Shown here one piece after another: positions 38,977-49,541 of a DNA stretch of 64,000 nt. Source of the stretch: Thuidium tamariscinum (Eukaryota; Streptophyta; Bryopsida; Hypnales; Thuidiaceae). A program made the translations under genes and the position numbers. Numbering within the stretch: the stretch's first letter is position 1; the number at the start of each line of letters is the position of its first letter. The DNA is taken from positions 12,400,001 through 12,464,000 of the forward strand of contig OX344753.2 of NCBI GenBank assembly GCA_947034885.2. The letters are read 5' to 3'. The notes below the pieces were generated by a model. It was not told the origin of the DNA. It ran no database searches and saw nothing but the letters and a program-made list of their open reading frames with translations.

Positions 38977-40398
38977 GTAAGTTTCCCGAGCACGAAGCTT
39001 CGTCTGGAAATTGTGTATGGCTTGGCGCACAATTCTCCTAGTTCCCTCCTTTCCTGTCATCTCTAGGATTCTTTTCGAACTCCGTCTCTCACACGACCTA
39101 ATACCGACACGACACCTGGGGGAGTTTCATAGAATGTTGAGTGGCTCTTGGCAGGGGGGGTTTGGGGGGATGGAAATAAAGGGGTTGGAACATAAATCTT
39201 TCCGTTTTCGTGGATAGGAACCAGGGGTTTCATGGCGCTACACGCACTGTGGGGGAGTGCCCAGGGGTGAAGCGCAAGTTAGGAAGGGGCTGCGGGGGTT
39301 GTTGAAAGTACTGTAAGTCGGCTTGCTGTTTCTGTTGTTTTTTGGGTGGGGTACTGAAGGTTCTAGAGAAGAGATTTTTGTGACATTTGAGGTATGCAGG
39401 TCGTGGGAAGCTTGTGGAGTTGGGGTTTGCTTGTCGCGGGGGCTGGTGTTATACTGTAAGTCTGCTTGCTGTTTTGTTGTTTTGGGTTGGGGTTTTGAGG
39501 TTCTAGAGATTCTAGAGAGGAGATTGTGGCATTTGAGGTGCAGTCCGTGGGAAGCTTATGCAGTTGGGGCTGTTTGTGAGGAGTTGTAGGGTTGGTTGCG
39601 GAGGTGGCCGGGGTTGTGAGTTCGAGTGAAGGGTTTCATGAGAAGGGGGAAGTGAGAATTGGAGTTCGGGGGTCGCGGGTGGTTTTGCGTTTTGGCGGGT
39701 GGGACGGGATTCCTGCAGAGGGGGCTTGAGTTTGGCGGCAGTGTGCGTGAAGATTTTGGTGAAGAGTTTTGGTGAAGTACGGGTCGTGACTTGAAGTCTC
39801 TTAGTTTTGTTGTCCTAGACTAAAGGGGATGTGGTTTTGTTGTGTGGATGACTGCGCTTTCATAATTTTTATGATGGAGTGAAGAGGATTGGAGGGGAAA
39901 GAATTCTGTCCTTCATTTGCATGGGTTACTCGAATGGCTAGTTTATTCGAATTATGTGGTTGCTGTGCGAAAGAGGGGTGGGAAGTGACAGAGTGAACCC
40001 TGAATTGCAACCTGCTACTGCAAGTCTTTTTCTTATTTTTCGGAGCAGATTTATGGGCAGGTTTGGCTTTAGCTTGGCTTGGAAAGAAGCCACCATTCTA
40101 GAATCTAGATCCCTCATAGATAATGTTTTTTCTGGTATGCACCTATGCGTTCTTTAATTCTAGTTGGTTCAGGTAGTCAAGGTGAATCTGCTGGGTTTGT
40201 GAACGAAACCATGTTTATGGAAGGGTTTGCTGGTTCAGATTTCGCACTGTTTCAGGGATTGCGCTAAGCTTTGGTTGTTTTATCTTGGAAGTTTTGGGTT
40301 TACATGGACGAATTATGACTTTTGGGGGTTCTAGAGTAGCGTCTCAAAAATTGCGTTCTCACAGTCGAGTGGTTTGTCGTCTTTGTTTTTGGTTGCAG
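38977..40398 (+). other. Probable 5'-leader intron of the GRAS gene
   Basis: A GTAAGT donor at 38977 and a T-rich GGTTGCAG acceptor ending at 40398 bracket about 1.4 kb of G/T-rich, intron-like sequence. The 268 bases after the acceptor lead straight to the GRAS start codon. The acceptor is convincing; the donor is the best of several possibilities, so the left border is uncertain. No coding exon is recognised inside. Confidence 0.45.
39310..39590 (+). repeat. Tandem duplication in the GRAS leader intron, period 143 bp
   Basis: The unit starting ACTGTAAGTCGGCTTGCTG at 39310 is repeated from 39453 (ACTGTAAGTCTGCTTGCTG). Both continue through a TGTTGTTTT block, a GGTTCTAGAGA block, CATTTGAGGT and GTGGGAAGCTT. 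The second unit fades near 39590. Confidence 0.75.
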
Positions 40399-40529
40399 AA
40401 CGTCGTTTTGAAGAAAGGAAAGCTGAACCGTTAGCTCCTTTTTCGGGTGTCCACAAGTTGAGCGCTAAGGAGAACGAGAACGTCGTGGAGCAGAGTTTTA
40501 GATTAGAACAGAATCACACATACTAGTCC

Positions 40530-40535
40530 ATGTAG
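40530..40535 (+). promoter_or_regulatory. Minimal upstream ORF: AUG-UAG start-stop in the GRAS leader
   Basis: The first ATG after the leader-intron acceptor is followed immediately by TAG. AUG-stop elements are known in plants to stall or disengage ribosomes; the AUGUAA element of boron-responsive transcripts is the classic case. Here the stop is UAG and function is only inferred. It lies 137 bases before the main start. Confidence 0.5.
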
Positions 40536-40571
40536 GTGGCAGGATTTTTGCAGCAAGTGGAATTGGGTAGA

Positions 40572-40641
40572 ATGAACCATGAGCTCTATGCAACAGAAAC
40601 CGTTTAATTGGAGCGTAGAAAAACGTTTTAGTTTGTGCTGA
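40572..40641 (+). promoter_or_regulatory. Two overlapping upstream ORFs in the GRAS leader
   Basis: One uORF of 11 codons plus stop runs 40572-40607 (MNHELYATETV). A second, in another frame, of 20 codons plus stop runs 40579-40641 (MSSMQQKPFNWS...). Both end before the main ATG at 40667, which has a stronger context (GCCATGG). They could reduce or condition translation of the GRAS protein. Confidence 0.5.
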
Positions 40642-40666
40642 ACCTCTTGTGGTAGTGATTTTAGCC

Positions 40667-43600
40667 ATGGCTGGGAGCAAGCATGGGAGATCCGGGGGCT
40701 CGGGAGGGTCAGGAGGGGAGGCGTCACCCCTGGAAACACAGCTTCAGCAAGCATGGCTGCAGACACAGATGCCCAAAGCTCCCAGACGGAGCTTTTTATC
40801 GGTTCCAACTAACATTAGCAGCAACAGCAACAGCAACCACCACCACCAAAGTCCACCGTCTCTGGGGGCTGAGAGTCAGAAACCTTCAGCCTTTTCTGCA
40901 TTGAAGTCCTTATCAACTCTCTTCCCAGAGCTTGCCAATGTGCCGGAGGAGAAGAAGGCCATGATATCCTCTGTTTTCGAGGAGAACGAGCACCCTGTTC
41001 CCATGGATGCCTTCGTCCGTGAGAAGAAAGTTCGAGCTCTGAAAACATTGTTCGTTGACAGCAATTTCGTTTCAGCTAGAGAGTCGAAGACACATCGGTC
41101 CTTATCAGCTAGTGTGGCTCAGCAGTCGAGCGGCTCCTTAGATCTTTCTGGAATTTGTCCTCTTTCTTCCTCCTTCAGCTTCTCAGGCTCTCGTACTACA
41201 CCAGGAACCCCCGGGGAGGAGCTCACGTATCCCTCTTTTGATTCGACCGCTGCATACGATGATATCGAGACAGTGACGGAGGTCGAGGTTCAACAAGAGA
41301 AGAAGCCGCTGTTTTCTTACATAACGGAAATGCTGATGGACGAGAAACTGGAGGAGAAGAAGTGTATGTTTGTGGAAATGACTGCTTATCAGGCTATGGC
41401 GAAAGAACTCGGGGATCTGATCTCTGGCGACTCTCCTCCCGTGTCGTATGATTCCTCGATTCCGAGGTTTTCGTCATACGACTCATATCCAATGCCAGGC
41501 GACTCTCCTTCAATGCCAGAAAGTGAATTTCATGGTGAAGAAGATCACGCCGGTGTCGACTCCTGGATTGAGGAGATTTTAGGTGGTCCACCGCCTGCTG
41601 AGCTTAGGGATAGCCCCGGGTCGAAAAGTGAGCTTGGTAACCTATGTGAACCTGAAGGGGTCTGTACTCATACAGATTCGCAATTTTGTGGCAGTCCTTG
41701 GAAGGATGCAGTTTCGGAAGCTGCAGAATGCCAAAGCTCACATTCATATTTGGACTCCCGCCCATTTGACTCTGCTCATGGAATAGGACGCAACGTGGAT
41801 TTCAAGCCTGTGGCACCGTCGTCAAGCAGCAATGGAGAACATCAAGCGCCTGTTGACTTGATCAACCTTCTCATCAGGTCCTCTTTGCTGGTGTCCCTCC
41901 ATTATGCGTTTTTTGAAGCTGTGGATATCCTGAGTGGTTGCTAGTTCTATTGTGATGTGTAGGGCTTTCTACGTTCCTGCCCACTTGAGGTTTTGCAAGT
42001 GAAAGTTGTACAGAGTGTTTGCTTATGTTTGGTTATTTTGATTATGAACTTGCTACTGTGTTTTCAATCTTGAATCTGTGTGACGGCTAAATGGTTTTTG
42101 CATTCAACTCTTGCCATCAGATGTGCGCAAGCTGTGGAGCAATCTGACTTTGGTCTTGCCAATGAATTAATTAACGAGCTGCGGCAACATTCGTCAGCGT
42201 ATGGAAATGGACACCAGCGCATGGCTCACTACTTCATGGAAGCTTTGGTTGGTTTTCTTTGCTGCTGAGGCTGTTTAAGGCATTTGACGCTTCATTTTGG
42301 TGGGGTTTGTGGAGAAATGTCGCGGAACCTTTTCTTGGTGATGCATTGAGTACACATTGGTGAAGCTTTTTTAGAGTTATTTATTGTAGAGGTGCACTTA
42401 TGTTGTGGGTTTAGTTTCTAAATTAAGTTGTTTCGTGTATTTTTCTCAGGTTGCCAGAATGTCTGGAACTGGTGGACAGCTGTACTCAGCTTTATCTAAT
42501 AAACGGCCTTCCGAAGCACAAATGTTGAAGGCGCAAATGCTGTTTTGTGAACATCTCCCATTCATCCAAGTGCCCCATGTGTTTGCTAATCACGCAATTA
42601 TGGAAGCCTTCAAGGGTGCTCCTCGAGTTCATGTGATTGATTATGGCATCCTTTATGGAGTACAGTGGCCATGCCTTCTCTGGCAGCTATCCCAACGCCC
42701 TGGTGGACCACCTCACCTTCGTATTACAGGTACGACGGATTCCAGTTCTGATCCCAAATGACCAAATGTGTCCGGTTTTATGTCAATAGGGCTTAAAATG
42801 AATCATTGAGCAAGCTTCAAGAAAGGTTACACAATGTACCAACAGAGGGAAGAATTCAGGTCCTGCATTTATGAACGATAGTAATATGCATTGAAAGCTG
42901 CTATCAAGTTCCAGAGTGGGCTTTCTGTTCCTAGATTGTGCACGCAGGGGTTATTGCAAATGGTATAAATTGGACAATTGTCGGTATTTATTCATTTTGG
43001 AATATGTTCCAGGTATTGACCGGCCTCAACCTGGGTTCAGACCCTCGGCCAGAATTCAGGACACTGGACGACGCTTGGCCAGGCTTGCACAGGAGATGGG
43101 AGTGCCCTTCGAGTTCCATGCCATTGCTGAGAAATGGGAAGCCATCACCCCTGCCCATCTTTTCCTGAGAGAAGATGAAGTTCTGGTAGTGAATTGCATG
43201 TTCAGGTTCCGCCATCTTTTGGACGAGTCGGTGACAGCAGCCAGTCCACGCAATTTGGTCTTGAGCAGGATAAAGAGTTTGAACCCCAAGGTATTATTAT
43301 TATTCTTTCTACCCCTTTCAAGTTCCTTAGACCAGATTCTATGGGATTCATGACGGTGAAGATTCTCTTATTAATGTTGTCTAAAAGTGCCTTACACAGT
43401 GTAAGTTTACTGAAATGTTATTCTAGAGAACACGTGAAAAGGGCAATCAAATCTACTAAACTCTAGCAGCGTAGTCAACGTTCAATTTAATTCTACTGGG
43501 ATCACTGCTAAAGATGAGGCGCCCTTCTGACGCATTTGAATGTGCAGATATTCGTTCAAGGCGTGGTGAACGCTGGCTACAACGCCCCGTTCTTCATGTC

Positions 43601-43979
43601 CCGGTTCCAAGAGGCCTTGACCTACTTCTCCACCTTATACGACGCCATGGAGAACTCCTTCCCGCTGGAGCATCCCGCCCGGCAGCTCATCGACCACGAG
43701 ATTGTAGGGCGGGAGATTCTGAATGTGGTGGCATGCGAGGGGCTGGAGCGAGTGGAGCGCACGGAAACCTACAGACAATGGCAGGCACGCACCATGCGAG
43801 CGGGCTTTCAGCAGAGACCCACGTCTGTAGAGGCCATGACCAAGATCAGATGCGCCATGAAGGCTTACCACCGCGACTATGGTGTGGGAGAGGATGGGCA
43901 CTGGTTTTTGTTGGGATGGAAGGGCCACATCACTCAGGCTATGACTGTTTGGGAGTCCATCCCAGACAGCAGTCCATAA
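40667..43979 (+). CDS. GRAS-family transcription regulator, LISCL (SCL9/14/33-like) subfamily, complete, five coding exons
   Basis: Coding exons 40667-41877, 42121-42247, 42450-42729, 43013-43290 and 43548-43979 join in frame to 775 residues. The N-terminal 395 residues are Ser/Gly/Pro-rich and low-complexity. They include the subfamily motif YITEMLMDEKLEEKKCMF at about 216-234 and SWIEEILGG near 298. The GRAS domain spans about 396-770: LHRI (VDLINLLIRCAQAVEQSDFG), VHIID as VHVIDYG at 506-512, RITGIDRPQPGFRP after it, LHRII, PFYRE (NAPFF, VGREILNVVACEG, YRQWQ) and SAW (HWFLLGWKGHITQAMTVW). These match the LISCL group, nuclear co-regulators that in Arabidopsis include SCL14, a TGA-factor partner in xenobiotic and stress responses. 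The start is the first ATG of the frame and has a strong context. Four introns cut the GRAS domain, whereas most angiosperm GRAS genes are intronless in the coding region. Reading through the first donor would add a few residues and stop at 41944, giving a protein lacking the GRAS domain. Confidence 0.93.
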
Positions 43980-44072
43980 CTTCGCCGTGTGTCAGTCACC
44001 ACTTTAGGGAGTGTGTCAGCAGAGTGCATCTGAGACCTTGCTCTCTCCGCTCCTGATCTTCTGCAACATGGT

Positions 44073-44215
44073 GAAAGTCGTGCGATTCCAAGTTGCGCAT
44101 TGAAGGCCTGTATTTTGCCGAAAGTCGTGGGATCCCAAGTTGTGCACAGGAGGCAAGTATTTTGCTGAAAGCAGCTGGATTCCACGTTGTGCCCACAGGA
44201 GGCAAGTATTTTGCT
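44073..44215 (+). repeat. Tandem repeat of 47-49 bp, three units, just downstream of the GRAS stop
   Basis: Units 44073-44119, 44120-44166 and 44167-44215 each start GAAAG and end GTATTTTGC(C/T). They share GATTCCAAGTTG and GAGGCAAG blocks; a fourth unit starts (GAGAATC) and decays. Lying 94 bases after the stop codon, the array is probably transcribed as part of the 3' untranslated region. Confidence 0.85.
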
Positions 44216-45989
44216 GAGAATCTTGTGACTTGAGTCTGGCGGCGGAGTCTCCTACTCGTGACACCCTCTTATTATTCTCTTCCTGGTGCAAGCTTATGTA
44301 CATTCTTTGGTATACTGAAGTTACCCGCTTGGAAGTGGTGGTCAATGCATGGACCTTTTAACTGGGCAACGAACGCTTAGTGATGCTAGTGATGCAGGAG
44401 AGTGCCTGCCTGATCTTCTCCTTGTTCATCTCTGGTGCACGCTGATGAGCTTCGCGTGCTCCTTGCCGTGGTCAACCGTGTACTATATCCGGCTAAGAAG
44501 CAGAACGGCGGGTTTCTTGACTTGATCTGGAACTCGGCCTTCGTGCGAGTGTACTAACTCTATGTACAGGCTACCAACTTCGGTTTAATGAATTTCTTGT
44601 TTTGATGTCTTGTTGAGTTTCAGATGTCGCTTAAGAGCACTCTGCCCGATGTGGGCATGTGGGAGAATAACGTTGTCTTCCTTCTTTGTTTTAGTTTGCT
44701 GAGTGCTAGTGAAATCTACCCAAGGTGTCTCGGAATTTGTGAAGCTGTTTTGAAATATCTTTGAATCTTCAGAGTTAAATTATGTAGTTTCCCAAACACG
44801 GTAGATAGGATTGGGGCTACCTTATTTGTCTGCAAGGACATTCAAAATCATGATGAACCAAGTGCGTAATCAATGACTAGAGGAGGCGGACTCTTGACCA
44901 GCTGGTCGAGAGAGCAATTGTCACTACGGCTTGACAATGGCCTTGATTCGGCCAGTGGGCGTGGCCGGGCCGGGCTTGAAATAGTAGCCACGGCATGTAC
45001 GCCAGATGTTGGCCACTGCAAAAAGTGGTGAGGGCACGAGTAAGTAGTGACTCTTGGTTGAGGCGCACTAAGCTATTTAACCCTTGTAGGCCTAGCTGGT
45101 GATCATGGAAATCATTCCTTTCGGCATTGTATGACATCATCTCTTTCTTTTTCCTTAAAAGAGCTCATGGAAGGTCAAACTATCGTGCATGACTTCCTCA
45201 TTTTGCATAGAATCCCAAAGATGAGCATTAGTACTTTTACGTCACATAGAAAGATTTTTTTGTCATTTATCAACCAAAAAATGATTGCCTTAGGGGTAGT
45301 CATACCTTCTCCATTGTACAAAATTTTTCCAAGGAATGAGAATAAAGAGGAATCAATGAGGACCATGGATTCTTGAAGAAGGTGTAACACCCCTTGAACG
45401 TGAGTTGCAAAGGGAACCAATGAATAAAGGTTGCAAATAGCAATAATCAAGCAATAGCTATAGAGTAATGGAAGGAACCATCAAGTAAGAGGGAGCAAAC
45501 AACGGAGCAAAAAAAACCAACTAAGAGAAAGGTGTCGAAAGTGGAGCAAAATATACTTGTTTGAATAAATCTTCGTGACATCCACTATTCTCTTCTAGAG
45601 GTAAATAATGGACATAATAAAGCTTTCTTCAAATAAGTATATTTTGCTCCTCAAAACCTACAGAAAGCCAATCTATAAGCTCTACGATCCCATTTTTTAA
45701 AGAATTTTGGAGCAACGAAGAAGGTATGACTACTTTTATTTTCATTTATCAATTATTAATCCTTCTAATCCTATGTCTTGAAAAGCCCTTTTAAAAGTAT
45801 CAAAGATTCTCTTAAAAATATTAAAACAACAGTTATGAATAGAGGCTTTTGATGACTTAGTGATACTCCCTTTGGTATCACAACTACAACTCTTTAAAAA
45901 AAATGGGCTCTTAAATAAGGAACAACAAACCTTTAAAATCCCTTATTTTGCACCTTTGATTACTAAATTGCCATGGGATTGCCTTTAGC

Positions 45990-46258
45990 CATTAGATAAA
46001 ATTTGAAGCCTCCAAATGGCCATTTCGGGTTTATTCTCAATAGTGTTGGTTGCTGTGAGGCCAACATTTATAAACATAAAAACAAAAAAATTTGGGTCTT
46101 AAAATGTGAAAAAAGTTCAAAATTTTTTACTTGAATAAAATAAAATTTAATGACATGGCACATTCTCTACTACATTAAATTCTTGTAATTCTGCGTTCCT
46201 ATAGTCTGGGAATTCGCAATCTTTCGGAGTATTCGGAGGCCTCAAATTTCATCTAATG
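45990..46258 (+). mobile_element. MITE family A, copy 3
   Basis: Begins CATTAGATAAAATTTGAAGC and ends with the inverted counterpart of CATTAGATGAAATTTGAGGC. It has the same internal order: GGCCATTTCGGG, A-rich middle, ATGGCACATTC, then a TAGTCTGGGAATTCGCAATC block. Confidence 0.68.
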
Positions 46259-46313
46259 CTATAATGGGACTTAAACATTAATCTTGAAATATTGGGTACT
46301 TATTTTGTATTTG

Positions 46314-46510
46314 ATGAATGACAAAAAATCTTTTTATATGAGATAGAAGTGTAAGTATTCATCTTCGAATTTTGTGTAGACAAAGAAGATCTTCAACATT
46401 AGTTTCACTTTTAATAAGTGCTTTTGAATTTTCTTTTTTGAGCCTATAATTCCCATGGTATCAAAATAGATGATTTCCATAGTCACTAGTCTATTGTTTA
46501 AGACTTAAAG
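46314..46510. repeat. Dispersed repeat, copy 2 (partner at 26226-26400)
   Basis: Carries the same ordered blocks as copy 1, including GATAGAAGTGTAA and TCAAAATAGATGATTTCC. A GGTATCAAAATAG stretch here is faintly like a Met-tRNA primer-binding site, but too weak to call. It lies about 55 bases after family A copy 3. Confidence 0.45.
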
Positions 46511-49500
46511 CATGTATTTCTTTTATGAATGTCAATACTAGGTGAAATTTTTGAATATTCTCTAAAATATTAATATTATTGTTGGGTTATAAATTCTTCA
46601 AATAATCATATTAGTCAATACATTGAAATTGAAAACTTACTTCATTTGGTAAAGTTCAAGATCAAAATAAGATATGCATGATTTATTAATATCTTATTAT
46701 CAAAGTATACTTTAGTTACTGATAGTTTTGTTTAATTTCAAAAACATCTTTACTTATAATTTTTGATAATGACAATTTTAGAACCTTCAATTGATGTTTT
46801 CCATTAAGGTAAGAATATCTGAACTCATTTGAATAAGCTTTGAAAATGTAATAAGAGAATTTTGTGGATTTTTTCTAATTTGCAAAATGCTTATAATGAA
46901 AAATGAAAGAGGGTAAAACAATTTTGTATATAAGTTGAATTACATGATTGTGAGTAGTAAAAGGTGAACATTGTGGAGGGTTGTGAGTTAATTTAAACAA
47001 ATCCAAAATTGCAAATTTTTAGATGCAATTGATGCATTAGTTGCAAATTTTCAAAGGTGAAGGTTGTAGAAGGCTATATAATTAGTATAGGCAAATTCAA
47101 AATTAATTTGCATCACCTTAAGAAAAATTATTAAATATTTCGAAAATATATCTCAACAAACCTCCCACCACATCTTTTGTATTTCAAAGAAATCCACTCA
47201 TTAGAATACTTGAAAAAAACATTAAATAATTTTATAGTTTTGTCATTCTTCTTTAATACTTATTATTTGGAGTATGTTGTTGGGTCAATCTTTTCATTCA
47301 AAAATTGAACACAATATTTTGTCAATGTCAATATTATACACACTTATCTTATTTCCTATTTTGAAATCATAATTAAAGCCTTTATATACTTTATATACTC
47401 TAATAAATATACTATGGGAGGTAACTGCCTAAAAGACCTAGAAGTTCAATTTCATGAAAATATTTCATTATTGTCTTAGTTGTTGTTTAAAAGAGTAAAT
47501 AGGAGGCATAATGTATTGACTCAAATCCAACAAGTAGGCTATCAAGGCTAAAAAGTTTATATTATGTAGATTTTTTAAATATTAAATTAAACTGAAAAGA
47601 AAAGAAATTTTTTGGAAGCTATCTATATAATAGTAATTTAGTAAATCTATAATCCGTGAAAAGATTAAAATCTTATCTCCATGTAAAATAATATTTTGTT
47701 TGACTCATTGTTTTTGCAAATTTCAATAGTCATATCTTATATCTTTCAATATATATGTGTGTTTGATTTATAGGTGATTCTATTATCAACTAGAATTGTT
47801 GTCTAAGATCAACTTCAAAGTTAACATCTCTTCATTTACAGACTAGGCTTTTCTAATTTCACTATACCTTGCCTACTCATTTTGCTCCTGACCAACCCTT
47901 TTTTTCTGGCACTGTAGGGCCAGATTGCATCATTTCAAAATAAATGTCTTTTTTTCACCAGATAAAAGTAATCTTTTTTTGCCAAAAACTTTCTAGTTCT
48001 CTTTGAAATGATAGATGAAGTTGCCAAATTTCAATGAAAAAGTGTATGAATATGATAGAAAAGTGTTTTTAAATCCCAAAGAGAGATGAATGTAGAAATA
48101 TAATGCTTCACCAAATTTGAAGTGATCACCATCTTGGCACTTTCTCAAAAAGTAAAAAAAAAGGGGGTTTCCTAACAATGTATAATATTCCTTCATTTAA
48201 ATTACATTTTTCTCTTCTAGAAGAACAATATGTAATGTATTATTTGTGTACATATGACTACTTAGTGAGGTCTAAATATTTGTGTTTGTTATTCAATATA
48301 GGCATAAACAAAAAATTATAAGCCTACCAATATGAAATGGCATGAATTTTTTGGATTTTTATAGATCACTCATTTTGTAATCAATTGCAAGAGAAAGATA
48401 CTTATTAATGCTATTTTAAATTGTATGGACACATTTTTGGTTATAATTCAAGAATTCAAATTTTTTAAGGTAACACTTCCTAAATGAGTCCAAGTAAGCA
48501 ACTAAATATTGTTTCTATCATAAAATTACTTGATTCCTTGTTGAATCTTATTGAAAGTTGAGAAAAATATTTTAAAATTTCTTTTTATATATTTATTGGA
48601 CATGTGATGAATAATCTATAAAATTTTAAAGTATGAAAATTAAGTGCTTTAGGAACCAACTCTAGACTTAGTTTCATGAATAGTCGAAGTATGTTTTAGG
48701 CAAGAATGTGTAGGGATTGATTTCAGAGAGATCTTAGAATTATATGTAGTACTTAGTTATATTCTTGTTCATACCTTTGTTACCTACATATCCTTGACAT
48801 CTAGTCCAAATTGGTTTTTGACTATATAAAAAAAAAGTTATTACCTAAGAATTTGCATTGATGGTTAGCCACTCATAGGCAACATGTTTGTTTTTTGCGA
48901 TCTATTGCAAAAAGAAAACCCTTCAAAAGTCCATTGCTCTAAGAGTATAGAAAATTTGGAGTTTTTTAAAATTATACTTTGCCACATCCGTCCACATCAA
49001 GGTTGAAAATGTTCCTAAATTTTCTTTCTATAATAAACTACAATATATACACATAATAAAATACAATTTAAAATAGTACAAATTGGCATCTTTGTCTCAC
49101 ATACAATTGTTATATGTCTAAAGTGATATGTTCAAGAGAACCAAAAATTTAGCCTACTCTTGCATCCCAACTCGGTAAAATATACCCTATATAAAGGTCA
49201 TAAATTAATCCATTTTTGTAAAACAAATTGCCACATGTTGTCTTGTGAATGGTGTGAGGTGACATGGACCCCAGAGAATCTGATGTGGAAGTTCAATTTC
49301 GGTACCAGTGTTGTCAAACCACGTCAGCTTTCTGCACAAACTCGTCGTCTTCTCATCGTCCTGTTGGCTTTCATGGCGCCATGTTTGCTGCAACGGCGAA
49401 GCGTAGCGTGGATCGTTTGCTTAATACTCGGAGTAACAATTATGCTTGAACTTAATTGTGCTCGTCATGGCATGAGCTGCAGCTTGGGTTATATTTCCCG

Positions 49501-49541
49501 GCAGTTCTAATTGCAGGGCGGGTTAGGAGAATTTTTCCGCC

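Larger units (their letters stand above)
43980..49541. other. GRAS 3' region, AT-rich spacer, and XCT promoter
   Basis: About 43980-44800 is moderately GC-rich and should include the GRAS 3' untranslated region with its tandem repeat. A GC-rich patch at about 44880-45120 contains no recognised exon or tRNA. From about 45130 to 49150 the DNA is AT-rich with repeats (family A copy 3 and a dispersed repeat). From about 49200 the composition becomes balanced again, as expected for the XCT promoter and leader. No additional gene is recognised. Confidence 0.55.

Noticed and set aside
40649..40666. Upstream extension of the GRAS frame to a GTG
   Set aside because: It is not an ATG. The first ATG at 40667 has a strong context and fits the protein.
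41878..41944. Continuation of GRAS exon 1 to a stop at 41944
   Set aside because: The LHRI motif is completed only by splicing at 41877 to 42121. The continuation is intron read-through.
43514..44056. 180-codon plus-strand frame overlapping GRAS exon 5
   Set aside because: It is in a different frame from the exon that encodes the PFYRE and SAW motifs, so it is a shadow.
44877..45140. GC-rich patch with an 87-codon minus-strand frame and clover-like stretches
   Set aside because: No tRNA T-loop or anticodon arm could be fitted, and the frame matches no protein family.
46450..46475. Possible Met-tRNA primer-binding site of a retrotransposon
   Set aside because: Only partial match and not positioned after a defined LTR end.
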